Source: Micromonospora radicis
GTDB taxonomy: Bacteria > Actinomycetota > Actinomycetes > Mycobacteriales > Micromonosporaceae
NCBI RefSeq assembly: GCF_003583405.1
Contig: NZ_QXEC01000038.1
Coordinates: forward strand, 1-35,628
Length of the DNA stretch: 35,628 nucleotides
Direction of reading: 5' to 3'
Position 1 is the first letter of the stretch, and each line of letters opens with the position of its first letter. The translations under genes and the position numbers were made by a program. A model generated the notes under the pieces. The model searched no databases. It worked only from the letters and a program-made list of their open reading frames with translations, and had not been told where the DNA came from. This document shows positions 15,992 through 22,595 of the stretch, piece by piece.

Positions 15992-16337
15992 CACGCCTCC
16001 TCGTCGTCCGCCGTGCTGTTCCCGACGGGTCGGCGGGTTTGGGGTTGATCTGGAGGCCGGCGATCTGCGCGAAGACCTCCCGCCGCGCCAACGCCTCCCC
16101 GGTCGTCGGGTTGATGGCGTAGCCGGTGAGCCACACCCAGCCGTCATACGTCGGCCGATCACCGATCGAGGACACCCGCAGCCACAGCGCCCGGTCCCCG
16201 CCGAACTGCACCGACGCCCGACCGTCCAGCAACACCAGGTCACCCGGGTTCGGGACACCCGGCGGACGAGGTTCCGGCCTGCGAGGCACCGAGGCGGGCG
16301 GGCTCAGTCGGGACCGTCGTTCGGGTCGCGGTCCCAT
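15984..16337 (-). CDS. small soluble protein in AICE regulatory segment
   Basis: The 117-residue reading from ATG 16337 has a disordered, Pro/Arg-rich first third. A compact segment follows with DLVLLDGRASVQFGGDRALWLRV and YDGWVWLTGYAI, ending in a basic tail. The start is uncertain: GTG 16349 is also possible. The folded part has the same style as the next gene downstream (short beta-rich domain with conserved Trp), so the two could be related. Function is unknown. Confidence 0.55.
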   Translation of the reverse strand: MGPRPERRSRLSPPASVPRRPEPRPPGVPNPGDLVLLDGRASVQFGGDRALWLRVSSIGDRPTYDGWVWLTGYAINPTTGEALARREVFAQIAGLQINPKPADPSGTARRTTRRRGV

Positions 16338-16361
16338 GCCAGCACCCACCCCGGGCCAGCC

Positions 16362-16535
16362 TCAGCAGGAAACCGAACGACCGGACCCCGCACAGTCCAG
16401 ACAGGACCGCCGGGCCAGCGACCGAGTCCGCTCCGCGCCTCGTCCGATCCCACGGACCTCAGCGCGAGCGAGGGTGTACTTCCAGCCCGCACCGGAGCAG
16501 GATTGGCAGTTGGTCGATACGTTCAGCCCCGTCAT
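16362..16535 (-). CDS. small protein with two CxxCxGxG zinc-binding motifs
   Basis: This 57-residue protein carries CQSCSGAGW near its N-terminus and CLDCAGSGR near its C-terminus, joined by a basic helix. The paired CxxCxGxG motifs are like those of DnaJ zinc fingers and would bind one zinc ion. Start ATG 16535 (MTGLNVSTNC) is likely; another ATG lies 18 nt upstream. It is the first gene of the leftward set of four and is divergent from the XRE regulator. It may aid protein or nucleic-acid binding; there is no firm function. Confidence 0.6.
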   Translation of the reverse strand: MTGLNVSTNCQSCSGAGWKYTLARAEVRGIGRGAERTRSLARRSCLDCAGSGRSVSC

Positions 16536-16567
16536 GAACACAGGCTGTGGCACGAACCGCCCATCGA

Positions 16568-16586
16568 CCCGGAAAATCCTTCCGGG
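16568..16586. promoter_or_regulatory. palindrome between divergent AICE genes
   Basis: CCCGGAA (16568-16574), a 5-bp gap, then TTCCGGG (16580-16586) form a perfect 7-bp inverted repeat in the 83-bp divergent intergenic region. It is a likely operator for the XRE regulator whose gene starts 33 bp further on. Confidence 0.5.
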
Positions 16587-16618
16587 GTCGCTACCGACCG
16601 AGGGGAGACAGTGAACCG

Positions 16619-17842
16619 GTGCACGGGACCACCAACACCCTGACCATCGGCGAACGCGTCGCCTGGTACCGCCGTCGACGCGGCCTGTCGCAAGAAGTCC
16701 TCGCCGGACTCATCGGCCGTACCGCCGACTGGCTCGGCAAAGTCGAGAACAACCGGATCGAGCTTGACCGCCTGTCCGTCATCAAGTCCCTCGCCGAAGT
16801 CCTGGACATCTCCCTCGGCGACCTCCTCGGCGAACCCTCCCTGCTCGACTGGACTGCCGACAGCGGCACCCAGACCGTCCCCACGCTGCGCGCCGCCCTG
16901 ATGAACTACCGCGCTCTCGCCCCGTTTGGCGGCGGCACCGACGCGGAGCCGCCCAGCGTCGCCGTGCTCAGGAAAGAGGTCGGCGCACTCTGGGACGCCT
17001 ACCAGGACTCACGATTCGGGTACGTCACCAGCCACCTACCCGACCTACTCCACCGCGCCCAGGCCGCCACCGACCACCACGACGGAGACGCCCAGGACGA
17101 CGCCCGCCGACTCCTCGGCCTGGCCTACCAACTCACCGCCACCCAGCTCACCAAACTCGGGGAAGCCGACCTCGCCTGGATCGCCGCCGACCGCGGCCTG
17201 TCCGCCGTACGACCCACCGGCGACCCCCTCGTCACCGGCTCCCTGTTCCGCTCCGTCGGCCACGCCCTACTCGCCACCGGCCGCTACACCGAAGCCGTAC
17301 GCCTCACCGAAGACGCCGCCGGATACCTCGAACCACACCTCAGCCACGCAACCCCCGCGCTGCTGTCCGTCTACGGCACCCTGTTCCTGTCCGGCTCCAT
17401 GGCCGCCGCACGCGCCAACGACGCCGGCACCACCCGCACCTTCCTCACCGCAGCCCACCAGGCCGCCGACACACTCGGCACCGACGCCAACCACCTCTGG
17501 ACCGCCTTCGGCCCAACGAACGTCACCATCCACCGCGTCGCCACCGCCGCCGAGCTGGGGGACCTCCAAGTCGCCATTGACCTCGGCCCCCGTGTCGACA
17601 CCACCGGCCTACCCATGGAACGGCGAGTGCGGCACGCCCTGGAGGTCGCCCGCGCGTACAGCTCATGGAACCGGGTCGACGACGCCCAAGCCACGCTGCT
17701 CGATGCCGAACAGATGGCACCCGAACAGGTCCGCCACCACTTCCTCAGCCGCCAACTCGCCCTCACCTGGGTACGACGCCAACGCGGCAAACCCTCCACC
17801 GAACTGGTCAGACTCGCCCGCCGACTCAAGGTGCTCGACTGA
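16619..17842 (+). CDS. XRE-family regulator with C-terminal TPR-like repeats
   Basis: This 407-residue protein has an N-terminal Cro/CI-type helix-turn-helix (about 8-72, with ERVAWYRRRRGLSQEVLAGL and GKVENNRIELDRLSV). A long, all-helical region follows that looks like tetratricopeptide repeats (about 110-405, recurring Ala/Leu helices such as EADLAWIAADRGLSAV and YTEAVRLTEDAAGYL). Such helix-turn-helix plus TPR proteins are frequent in actinomycetes, and in Firmicutes related layouts respond to peptides. GTG 16619 is preceded by GGGGAG. It lies 24 bp before the Nudix gene, so both are probably one unit controlling element maintenance or transfer. Confidence 0.85.
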   Translation: MHGTTNTLTIGERVAWYRRRRGLSQEVLAGLIGRTADWLGKVENNRIELDRLSVIKSLAEVLDISLGDLLGEPSLLDWTADSGTQTVPTLRAALMNYRALAPFGGGTDAEPPSVAVLRKEVGALWDAYQDSRFGYVTSHLPDLLHRAQAATDHHDGDAQDDARRLLGLAYQLTATQLTKLGEADLAWIAADRGLSAVRPTGDPLVTGSLFRSVGHALLATGRYTEAVRLTEDAAGYLEPHLSHATPALLSVYGTLFLSGSMAAARANDAGTTRTFLTAAHQAADTLGTDANHLWTAFGPTNVTIHRVATAAELGDLQVAIDLGPRVDTTGLPMERRVRHALEVARAYSSWNRVDDAQATLLDAEQMAPEQVRHHFLSRQLALTWVRRQRGKPSTELVRLARRLKVLD

Positions 17843-17866
17843 CCTCAGCCCATCTAGGCTGCCCTG

Positions 17867-18334
17867 GTGACGGCCAACGAGATGCCACCCGTGGCAACCC
17901 CACGCGTCGCCGCAGGCGCTCTCTTCCTCAACGATGAAGGCCACGTGCTGCTCGTACGCCCCAGCTACAAGAAACACTGGGACATCCCCGGCGGCTACGT
18001 CGAACCCGGCGAATCACCCCGCGCTGCCTGCATTCGCGAAGTCGGAGAAGAGCTAGGCCTCAAGCTGCCCCTCGGACGGATGCTGGTCGTGGACTGGGCA
18101 CCCGCCGAACACGAAGGCGACAAACTCCTCTTCATCTTCGACGGCGGAACACTCACCAAAGACCAAGAACGTGCCATCCGCTTCGAAGACGGGGAACTCA
18201 CCGAATGGCGCTACGTTTCTGCCCGCGATTTGGAACAGCACGGCCCGCCCCGACTCGCTCGTAGGATCCGGGCCGCGATCGCCGCACACAGCAACGGTGG
18301 TTCCACATACGCGGAGCACGGCACCGCTATCTAG
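17867..18334 (+). CDS. Nudix hydrolase, resembling pSAM2 immunity factor Pif
   Basis: This 155-residue protein has a perfect Nudix box (GX5EX7REUXEEXGU) at residues 43-65: Gly43, Glu49, Arg57-Glu58, Glu61-Glu62, Gly64. Nudix enzymes hydrolyse nucleoside diphosphates linked to another group, with Mg2+ held by the Glu cluster. In pSAM2 the Nudix protein Pif prevents transfer between cells that already carry the element. The position inside an AICE, after its regulator, supports the same role here. The substrate cannot be read from sequence. Start GTG 17867 is used; ATG 17882 is an alternative. Confidence 0.85.
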   Translation: MTANEMPPVATPRVAAGALFLNDEGHVLLVRPSYKKHWDIPGGYVEPGESPRAACIREVGEELGLKLPLGRMLVVDWAPAEHEGDKLLFIFDGGTLTKDQERAIRFEDGELTEWRYVSARDLEQHGPPRLARRIRAAIAAHSNGGSTYAEHGTAI

Positions 18335-18680
18335 GCCGCAGTTTCGATACAGGTTCAATGCCGCCCGCGCCGCGGGCCGCTCGCGCCGCCGAACCCAGGC
18401 CGGACCGATGGTCCGCCGCAGCGCATCTGGCCTTCGGTCGGCAGCGCGCCGGTTCCAGATCGCCGGCTGCGCGGAAGTGTGACGAAGTCCCGGGCCGCTG
18501 GTAGCAACGGGGCTGGCCCGGGGCTTGCTACGTGCTGTAGTCCGTCACACGGGGCCGGGTTGCGAGGCGGACCTAGTGTCGATTGATACAGCCACCACGG
18601 CTCGCATGCCAAGTCTTCAGTGGGTGCCGCAACTGACCCATCCTTTTATACGAGGCGGTGTGTCTCGGCCACACGGATAG
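18335..18680. other. intergenic region with long-loop inverted repeat
   Basis: No convincing gene is present. CCCGGGCC (18489-18496) and GGCCCGGG (18515-18522) form a perfect 8-bp stem with an 18-nt loop. The region lies between the end of the Nudix gene and the end of the leftward HEPN gene, so it should hold terminators for both. It could also hold a cis-acting transfer or replication site, but nothing decides this. Confidence 0.5.
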
Positions 18681-19409
18681 TCAGGGATGAAGCTGGTCTT
18701 CGAGGGAATGAGCCGCGCGGGCAGTGGTAATCAAGGCGTCGACGTGGGACTCGAGCTGCACTGACAACACAACCGCCAGCGTTTCAACAAACAGTGCATT
18801 CTCCGTGAGTTCGGAACGGAGAACGTGGGCGGCATCTGCGGTGTGGGCCACTTGGTGACGAGATAATACCAAGCTCTCTAGCTTCTCCTTGCAGTAGTCG
18901 AGTGACACGGGCTGAGGCCAGACTTTGCTGAACGGGTGCGATATCCTTCCAAAAATGTCGTTGCAGCCTACAGAGTTAAACATCCGCTTGACGCAATCTG
19001 GGTCCGGGTTATTCCCGGTTGAGGATAAGGCCCGAGGAAGAAATGAATCGGCAACGATGGCCTTAGCCGCTGCAAGCACATCGGGTATCCGATCCACCTT
19101 TTCCGACCCTCGGGTTCGATGATCACCTTTCATTGCCAATTCGAGTGAGGCGTAGATTGCGACGGTCCTCAGCTTGTCGCCGTAGCGCAAGAGCGGAATC
19201 CGTTCATGGCGAAGTCGGTCGAGTTGCTCCTCGAACAGAGTCCGCAGAAAGGACTCAAAGCAAGCGACGGTAAGAACGGTGCAGGCCCCGCGTAGGCCGA
19301 AACACGCGGGTCGGTCGTCAACCTCTGGCGGATCGTTGTAACGTCCCTCCATCTCTGCGAGTGCTCTTACGGCAGTAAGGGAACTTCTCAAATCCTCGAG
19401 CGCCCCCAT
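18681..19409 (-). CDS. MAE_28990-like HEPN protein, putative RNase effector
   Basis: This 242-residue, mostly helical protein resembles the MAE_28990/MAE_18760 group of HEPN proteins. A signature R-x4-H is visible as Arg184-His185-x3-His189 in LSRHQVAHT, matching the RNase active site of toxin-like HEPN domains. The segment CTVLTVACFESFLRTLFEE (about 43-61) is a typical first HEPN helix. It is the second gene of a two-gene operon, starting 3 bp after the DUF262 gene's stop, which indicates coupled translation and a joint function. In such pairs the HEPN partner is the presumed effector. Base composition is lower in GC than the element backbone. The HEPN assignment rests on the motif and helical pattern. 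Confidence 0.72.
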   Translation of the reverse strand: MGALEDLRSSLTAVRALAEMEGRYNDPPEVDDRPACFGLRGACTVLTVACFESFLRTLFEEQLDRLRHERIPLLRYGDKLRTVAIYASLELAMKGDHRTRGSEKVDRIPDVLAAAKAIVADSFLPRALSSTGNNPDPDCVKRMFNSVGCNDIFGRISHPFSKVWPQPVSLDYCKEKLESLVLSRHQVAHTADAAHVLRSELTENALFVETLAVVLSVQLESHVDALITTARAAHSLEDQLHP

Positions 19410-19412
19410 GTG

Positions 19413-20570
19413 TTAGCTCACAATGGAGGCGGTCATGTCGCGGACAAGCCGGATGCGGTCTCGGAAATAGCTGGGCGTGTTTGTTGCTGAGTCGATTGCC
19501 ACCCGAAAGTCAGGGTTCTCGAACAACTTTTTAATACCGGCGATCAACTCAGCTTGCTTCTGCTCTAGCTTGGATGCTTCGAAATCTTGCACGCCGAAGA
19601 TCTCTGCATCGAAAGCCGATGCGAGCACCGGCTTTCGCCACTGCGCCTTCTCTGGCATCCACCGTCGGTAGGCGTACTCCCCGAAGGCCGCAACGGACTT
19701 CTGGACGGCCTGCCTGAAGTGGATCCTTAGCTTTTCGACGTCGGTAGGTGGCATCGCGTGGTTCTTGGCCATGAATTCATCTAGACGGCGTCCCATGCCC
19801 CCCTTGAAGGTCTCCCAGTCGTCTTTGAAGGTGAGATACCGCAGAACAAATTCGGCATCCCGCATCTCCTTGTAGAGGGCGGACTTATGCTTATCGCCAA
19901 CACGCAGAGCTTGGTGGAAAAGGCTAGACGCGGACTCGGTAAGAACCATCTCGTTTAAGGCGCCAGGCCAGGCGCTGTTTCGGATCTCTTGAGGATTGAG
20001 GCGGATTCCTCCCGTGTTCAGCCTCTGGAATACCTGGTATTTTACGTCCGGGTCCGACTGTCTGAGAATGATGATGGCTCGGATCGCCGCTCGCGTCTCA
20101 AGGATGGTCTGTAGCGTCCCCGGCAACTCCTCAATTACGTTGCCGTTAAGCTCCGCGAATACCTCCAAGCCGGTAAGGCGAAGGCGCCCAACGAGGAAGT
20201 CGTTGATCGCTGTAAGTCGCTGCTTGCCGTCGATGACCGAATACCGCCCATACTCGTCCTCATTAAGGAAGATTGGCGGCACAGGCACGTTCATCAAGAA
20301 CGACTCGATTAGTTGAGACTTTCGCTTGTCGGTCCAGCGATTCCGTCGCTGATACTTAGGAGACAAGTCGATCTTCTTGGATCGGACGAGACCCGAGAGC
20401 GAGAATAGGTTGTAGTCGACAGCGCTCGAGACTAGGTCTCGCTGTTTCTCTTCCCAGAAGCCGACAGGATCATTGCCGTACTGGTCATCGAGCTGCGGCT
20501 CCGCCTCCTCAATATCCCGGTCCTCCTGAATGTAGTCCTCGTCGTTAGTGTCTGGGGACTGGTCGCTCAA
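19413..20570 (-). CDS. DUF262-domain protein, putative sensor/NTPase partner of HEPN
   Basis: This 385-residue protein contains an N-terminal DUF262 domain (about 50-250), the ParB-like fold of GmrS-type restriction proteins. Its signatures are YQRRNRW (73-79) and DGKQRL (114-119); QRLNTGG follows near residue 185. The GmrSD-type DUF1524 HNH nuclease domain is absent. The C-terminal third is helical and carries no nuclease motif seen by eye. The first 45 residues are strongly acidic. The start is TTG 20570, supported by AGGAGG five bases before it. Nuclease activity, if any, probably comes from the adjacent HEPN protein. In known DUF262 proteins the domain couples nucleotide hydrolysis to recognition of modified or foreign DNA; that role here is inferred. 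Confidence 0.8.
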   Translation of the reverse strand: MSDQSPDTNDEDYIQEDRDIEEAEPQLDDQYGNDPVGFWEEKQRDLVSSAVDYNLFSLSGLVRSKKIDLSPKYQRRNRWTDKRKSQLIESFLMNVPVPPIFLNEDEYGRYSVIDGKQRLTAINDFLVGRLRLTGLEVFAELNGNVIEELPGTLQTILETRAAIRAIIILRQSDPDVKYQVFQRLNTGGIRLNPQEIRNSAWPGALNEMVLTESASSLFHQALRVGDKHKSALYKEMRDAEFVLRYLTFKDDWETFKGGMGRRLDEFMAKNHAMPPTDVEKLRIHFRQAVQKSVAAFGEYAYRRWMPEKAQWRKPVLASAFDAEIFGVQDFEASKLEQKQAELIAGIKKLFENPDFRVAIDSATNTPSYFRDRIRLVRDMTASIVS

Positions 20571-20978
20571 GGTGTCCTCCTACTCTCGGCGGGTCCTGTT
20601 TACCAGATGGAGGCCGCCGCCGGTTGCGACGGCGGTCGGCGAGATGAACGTGGCGGGAAAGGTGATGCAGCCCAGGGCGGGGCCTCCGGCGGGGCGTCGG
20701 CGCTCCGGGATGCTAGGGACGTCGAAGCGATGGCCGGCAGGGGGATCGGGGTACCGCAGCGAAGTACAGCAACCAACGGCACCAAACGGAACCACTACCG
20801 CAACCGCGGACGCGTGTCGCATATCAGCCGACGGAGGACGCGCTAGAACTCTGTGGGTTGCCGAAACACTCTCAATAGGATCAAGGGGCCGCGCAAGCGC
20901 GGCCCGCCCGCCGCACTCGGCCTGCTGGCGGCCTCCGGCCGGCATCGGCCGGCGCGGCGGGCACTTCGGTTCAGGTGG
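20571..20978. other. GC-rich intergenic region with perfect hairpin
   Basis: No gene is supported on either strand. GGGCCGCGC, AA, GCGCGGCCC (20886-20905) form a perfect 9-bp-arm hairpin, likely the terminator of the leftward small-membrane-protein gene ending at 20979. The part near 20575-20640 must contain the promoter of the DUF262 operon, but no good hexamer pair is seen. Confidence 0.5.
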
Positions 20979-21173
20979 TCATGTCCGGAGATCTCTGAGC
21001 GCGGCTTCGATGCGCAGCCCGATCCCGGTGGCGACGAGGAAGCCCGCCAGGAGGTGTGGCTCAGCCGATCCGGCGTCGCTCGACAGCGTGATGACCGAGA
21101 CCAGCAGTCCGGCGACCAGGGCGACGTTGCCGATAATGCGGATGGTGGAGGTACGCCGCGCAGCAGGTTTCAT
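20979..21173 (-). CDS. small two-helix membrane protein (intact copy)
   Basis: This 64-residue protein from ATG 21173 begins MKPAARRTSTIRI. Two hydrophobic helices lie at about 12-32 (IIGNVALVAGLLVSVITLS) and 42-56 (LLAGFLVATGIGL), and it ends RIEAALRDLRT. The second half is closely matched by a truncated copy at 22453-22587 outside the element (LVSIITLSSDTG..., ending RIEAALRDLRP). Conservation of the reading frame between the copies argues that it is a real gene. A longer start (124 residues) is open but the extension looks non-coding. Function is unknown. Confidence 0.65.
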   Translation of the reverse strand: MKPAARRTSTIRIIGNVALVAGLLVSVITLSSDAGSAEPHLLAGFLVATGIGLRIEAALRDLRT

Positions 21174-21388
21174 CCGGCGGACCGTACCGGAGGTTCGGGG
21201 CCTGCGCTGTCCGGACCTGTACTCGCAGCGCAGACGAACGATCGCGGGGTGGCTGGCCGCCGTCGAGGCCGGGGCGATCGGCTGCCGCGCCGCTCCGCGG
21301 CTTGCCACCGGGCGGACGGGTTCGGCTGGCCGTTTACCGCCAGGACCAGGCACCGCGGTTCGGTCGCGGCGGGCCGGGTCCGGTGAAG

Positions 21389-21793
21389 CTACGAGACGTC
21401 AAACAGGCGTAGGCCGTCGTACTCGGCGAAGTCGGCGTAGTCCTTGCTGTTGAAGGTCGCTAGCGGAAGCCGCTCGACCAGGCAGCAGGCCGCAATCCAG
21501 GAGTCGTTCGTCGGGCGGGGTCGCCCCCGATGCTGCGCCCGCGCCTGGAGATGCCCCCAGGTCGTCGCCACCGCCTCATCGAAGGGCAACACCACCACGC
21601 CGGATCGCCACTGCGCCAGGTGAGCCAGCTTGCGCGGCCCCCAGCTCCGCAGCACGGTCCACTTGGTCAACTCCGCGAGCGTGACGAACGTGATGCACAG
21701 AGTCTTACCAGCCAGCCGGGCACGAAGCCGGTCATGCAGCCGACCCCTCAGGATCGCCGACGCAACGTCGGTGTCCAGGACGACCGGGCTCAC
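21389..21793 (-). CDS. vapC: PIN-domain toxin, VapC-like ribonuclease
   Basis: This 134-residue protein has the PIN-domain acidic residues Asp7 (VVLDTDVAS), Glu41 (LAELTKW), Asp97 (TNDSWIAA) and probably Asp118 (SKDYAD), which bind Mg2+ to cut RNA. VapC toxins cleave tRNA or rRNA when released from their antitoxin. Start GTG 21793 overlaps the antitoxin stop by 4 bp (GTGA), the usual antitoxin-first, coupled arrangement. It sits near the right end of the element, where such a pair would favour retention of the element in the host. Confidence 0.88.
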   Translation of the reverse strand: MSPVVLDTDVASAILRGRLHDRLRARLAGKTLCITFVTLAELTKWTVLRSWGPRKLAHLAQWRSGVVVLPFDEAVATTWGHLQARAQHRGRPRPTNDSWIAACCLVERLPLATFNSKDYADFAEYDGLRLFDVS

Positions 21794-21987
21794 GCCGCGC
21801 TGGCCCGCCGGGAGGCGTACAGGTCGGCCAGGAAGTCGTCCAACTCTTCGTCGGACTCGAAAAGGTCCGGCCGGGCCAGGTCATCGACGGAGGCAACCGG
21901 CCGCACACCCTGCCGGCGGGCCAACTCCTCCACCGGCACATGCTCAGCGGTCGGCCACTCGGGCATCCGCTCGGCATTACTCGACAT
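21790..21987 (-). CDS. vapB: VapB-like antitoxin
   Basis: This 65-residue acidic protein precedes and overlaps the PIN toxin gene. Start ATG 21987 follows GGAGGTGGG with good spacing. The C-terminal part, ARPDLFESDEELDDFLADLY followed by ASRR, is typical of antitoxins whose acidic/aromatic helix and Arg block the PIN active site. The N-terminal half is short and lacks a clear DNA-binding motif. A longer reading frame runs upstream through the attachment site but is not protein-like. Confidence 0.75.
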   Translation of the reverse strand: MSSNAERMPEWPTAEHVPVEELARRQGVRPVASVDDLARPDLFESDEELDDFLADLYASRRASAA

Positions 21988-22085
21988 CACGACCCACCTC
22001 CTCCAGCACACCGCCGCCCATTGTCGCACGGTCAGCACCGACACCAGCGTCACTCGGCCGCGCGGAGAGCCGGCGGCACGGCAAG

Positions 22086-22114
22086 CCGCCCCCGGCCCAA
22101 GAGGCCAGGGGCGG
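22086..22114. repeat. hairpin upstream of vapB
   Basis: CCGCCCC-C-GGCC, a 5-nt loop, GGCC-A-GGGGCGG form an almost perfect 11-bp stem with one internal mismatch. It lies between the antitoxin gene and attR and could act as a boundary terminator. Confidence 0.5.
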
Positions 22115-22203
22115 TAAGCCACACGCCGCCGGACAACCACGCGCCCACCGCCCAGCCGTGCCAGCCACGTGCCAGTAACCCGTGTCCCAGACGGTCGACA
22201 GCG

Positions 22204-22260
22204 GTCATGATCGGGCACCACGACAGTCCCGCTGACCAGGCGATCCGGGCAGATCATGAC
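22204..22260. promoter_or_regulatory. inverted repeat beside attR, candidate Int/Xis arm sites
   Basis: GTCATGATC (22204-22212) and GATCATGAC (22252-22260) are exact reverse complements, 39 bp apart, and end 12 bp before the attR core. Paired sites this close to the core are what arm-binding domains of tyrosine recombinases or excisionases use. No copy was seen near attL. Confidence 0.45.
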
Positions 22261-22272
22261 AGCCGGGAACGA

Positions 22273-22317
22273 TCTTCCAAACTGACGGTGCGGGTTCGAT
22301 TCCCGTCGCCCGCTCCA
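22273..22317 (+). repeat. attR: remnant 3' half of tRNA-Gly
   Basis: This 45-nt copy of the tRNA-Gly 3' half includes CCA and differs from attL only at G22293 and C22303. It lacks the tRNA 5' half, so it is not a tRNA gene. It marks the right boundary of the element. Confidence 0.92.
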
Positions 22318-22452
22318 CGAACTCCGGCCCAGGTCGGGCGGTGGCTCAGGCAGCCACGCGGGAGGGTTCACCCTGGCGTCGACGCACCGTGCGCCCGGCG
22401 ACCACGCGAAGCCAACGACCATTGCCCATCGGGCCAAGCGTGCCTGGCGGCG

Positions 22453-22587
22453 TCACGGCCGGAGGTCCCGGAGCGCGGCTTCGATGCGCAGCCCGACGCC
22501 GGTGACCACGAGCAGGCCCGCCAGGACGTACGGCCCGGCGGGCCCGGTGTCGCTGGACAGCGTGATGATCGAGACCAGCGGGGCGGG
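22453..22587 (-). pseudogene. truncated copy of the small two-helix membrane protein
   Basis: On the minus strand this reads LVSIITLSSDTGPAGPYVL and then AGLLVVTGVGLRIEAALRDL-RP-stop, matching the second half of the protein at 20979-21173 almost residue by residue. The first membrane helix and start codon are missing: similarity fades at about 22580, near the end of the lipoprotein gene. There is no stop or frameshift in the remaining part, so the loss looks recent, by deletion or recombination. The rest of 22318-22452 holds no gene. Confidence 0.75.
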
Positions 22588-22595
22588 CGCCTCCG

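Larger units (their letters stand above)
6519..22317. mobile_element. actinomycete integrative and conjugative element (AICE), pSAM2-like
   Basis: The element is bounded by a 45-bp direct repeat of the tRNA-Gly 3' half; the repeat-to-repeat distance is 15,754 bp. It carries the hallmark AICE set in the usual order next to the attachment site: tyrosine integrase, excisionase, RepSA-like initiator, DUF2637 membrane protein and FtsK-type translocase. A GntR/UTRA regulator and a Nudix protein like pSAM2 Pif are also present. AICEs excise, replicate by a rolling-circle-type mechanism and move as double-stranded DNA between mycelia using a single FtsK-like pump. Cargo comprises an ApeA-like HEPN protein, a DUF262 + HEPN pair, a VapBC-like pair and a small membrane protein. 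It may be compromised by a frame problem at the integrase start. Confidence 0.93.

Noticed and set aside
20853..21386. 177-codon open frame on the plus strand
   Set aside because: It is antisense to the small membrane protein, whose frame is conserved in the second copy.
22261..22317. Possible second tRNA gene at attR
   Set aside because: Only the 3' half of tRNA-Gly is present; no 5' acceptor strand or D arm can be formed.
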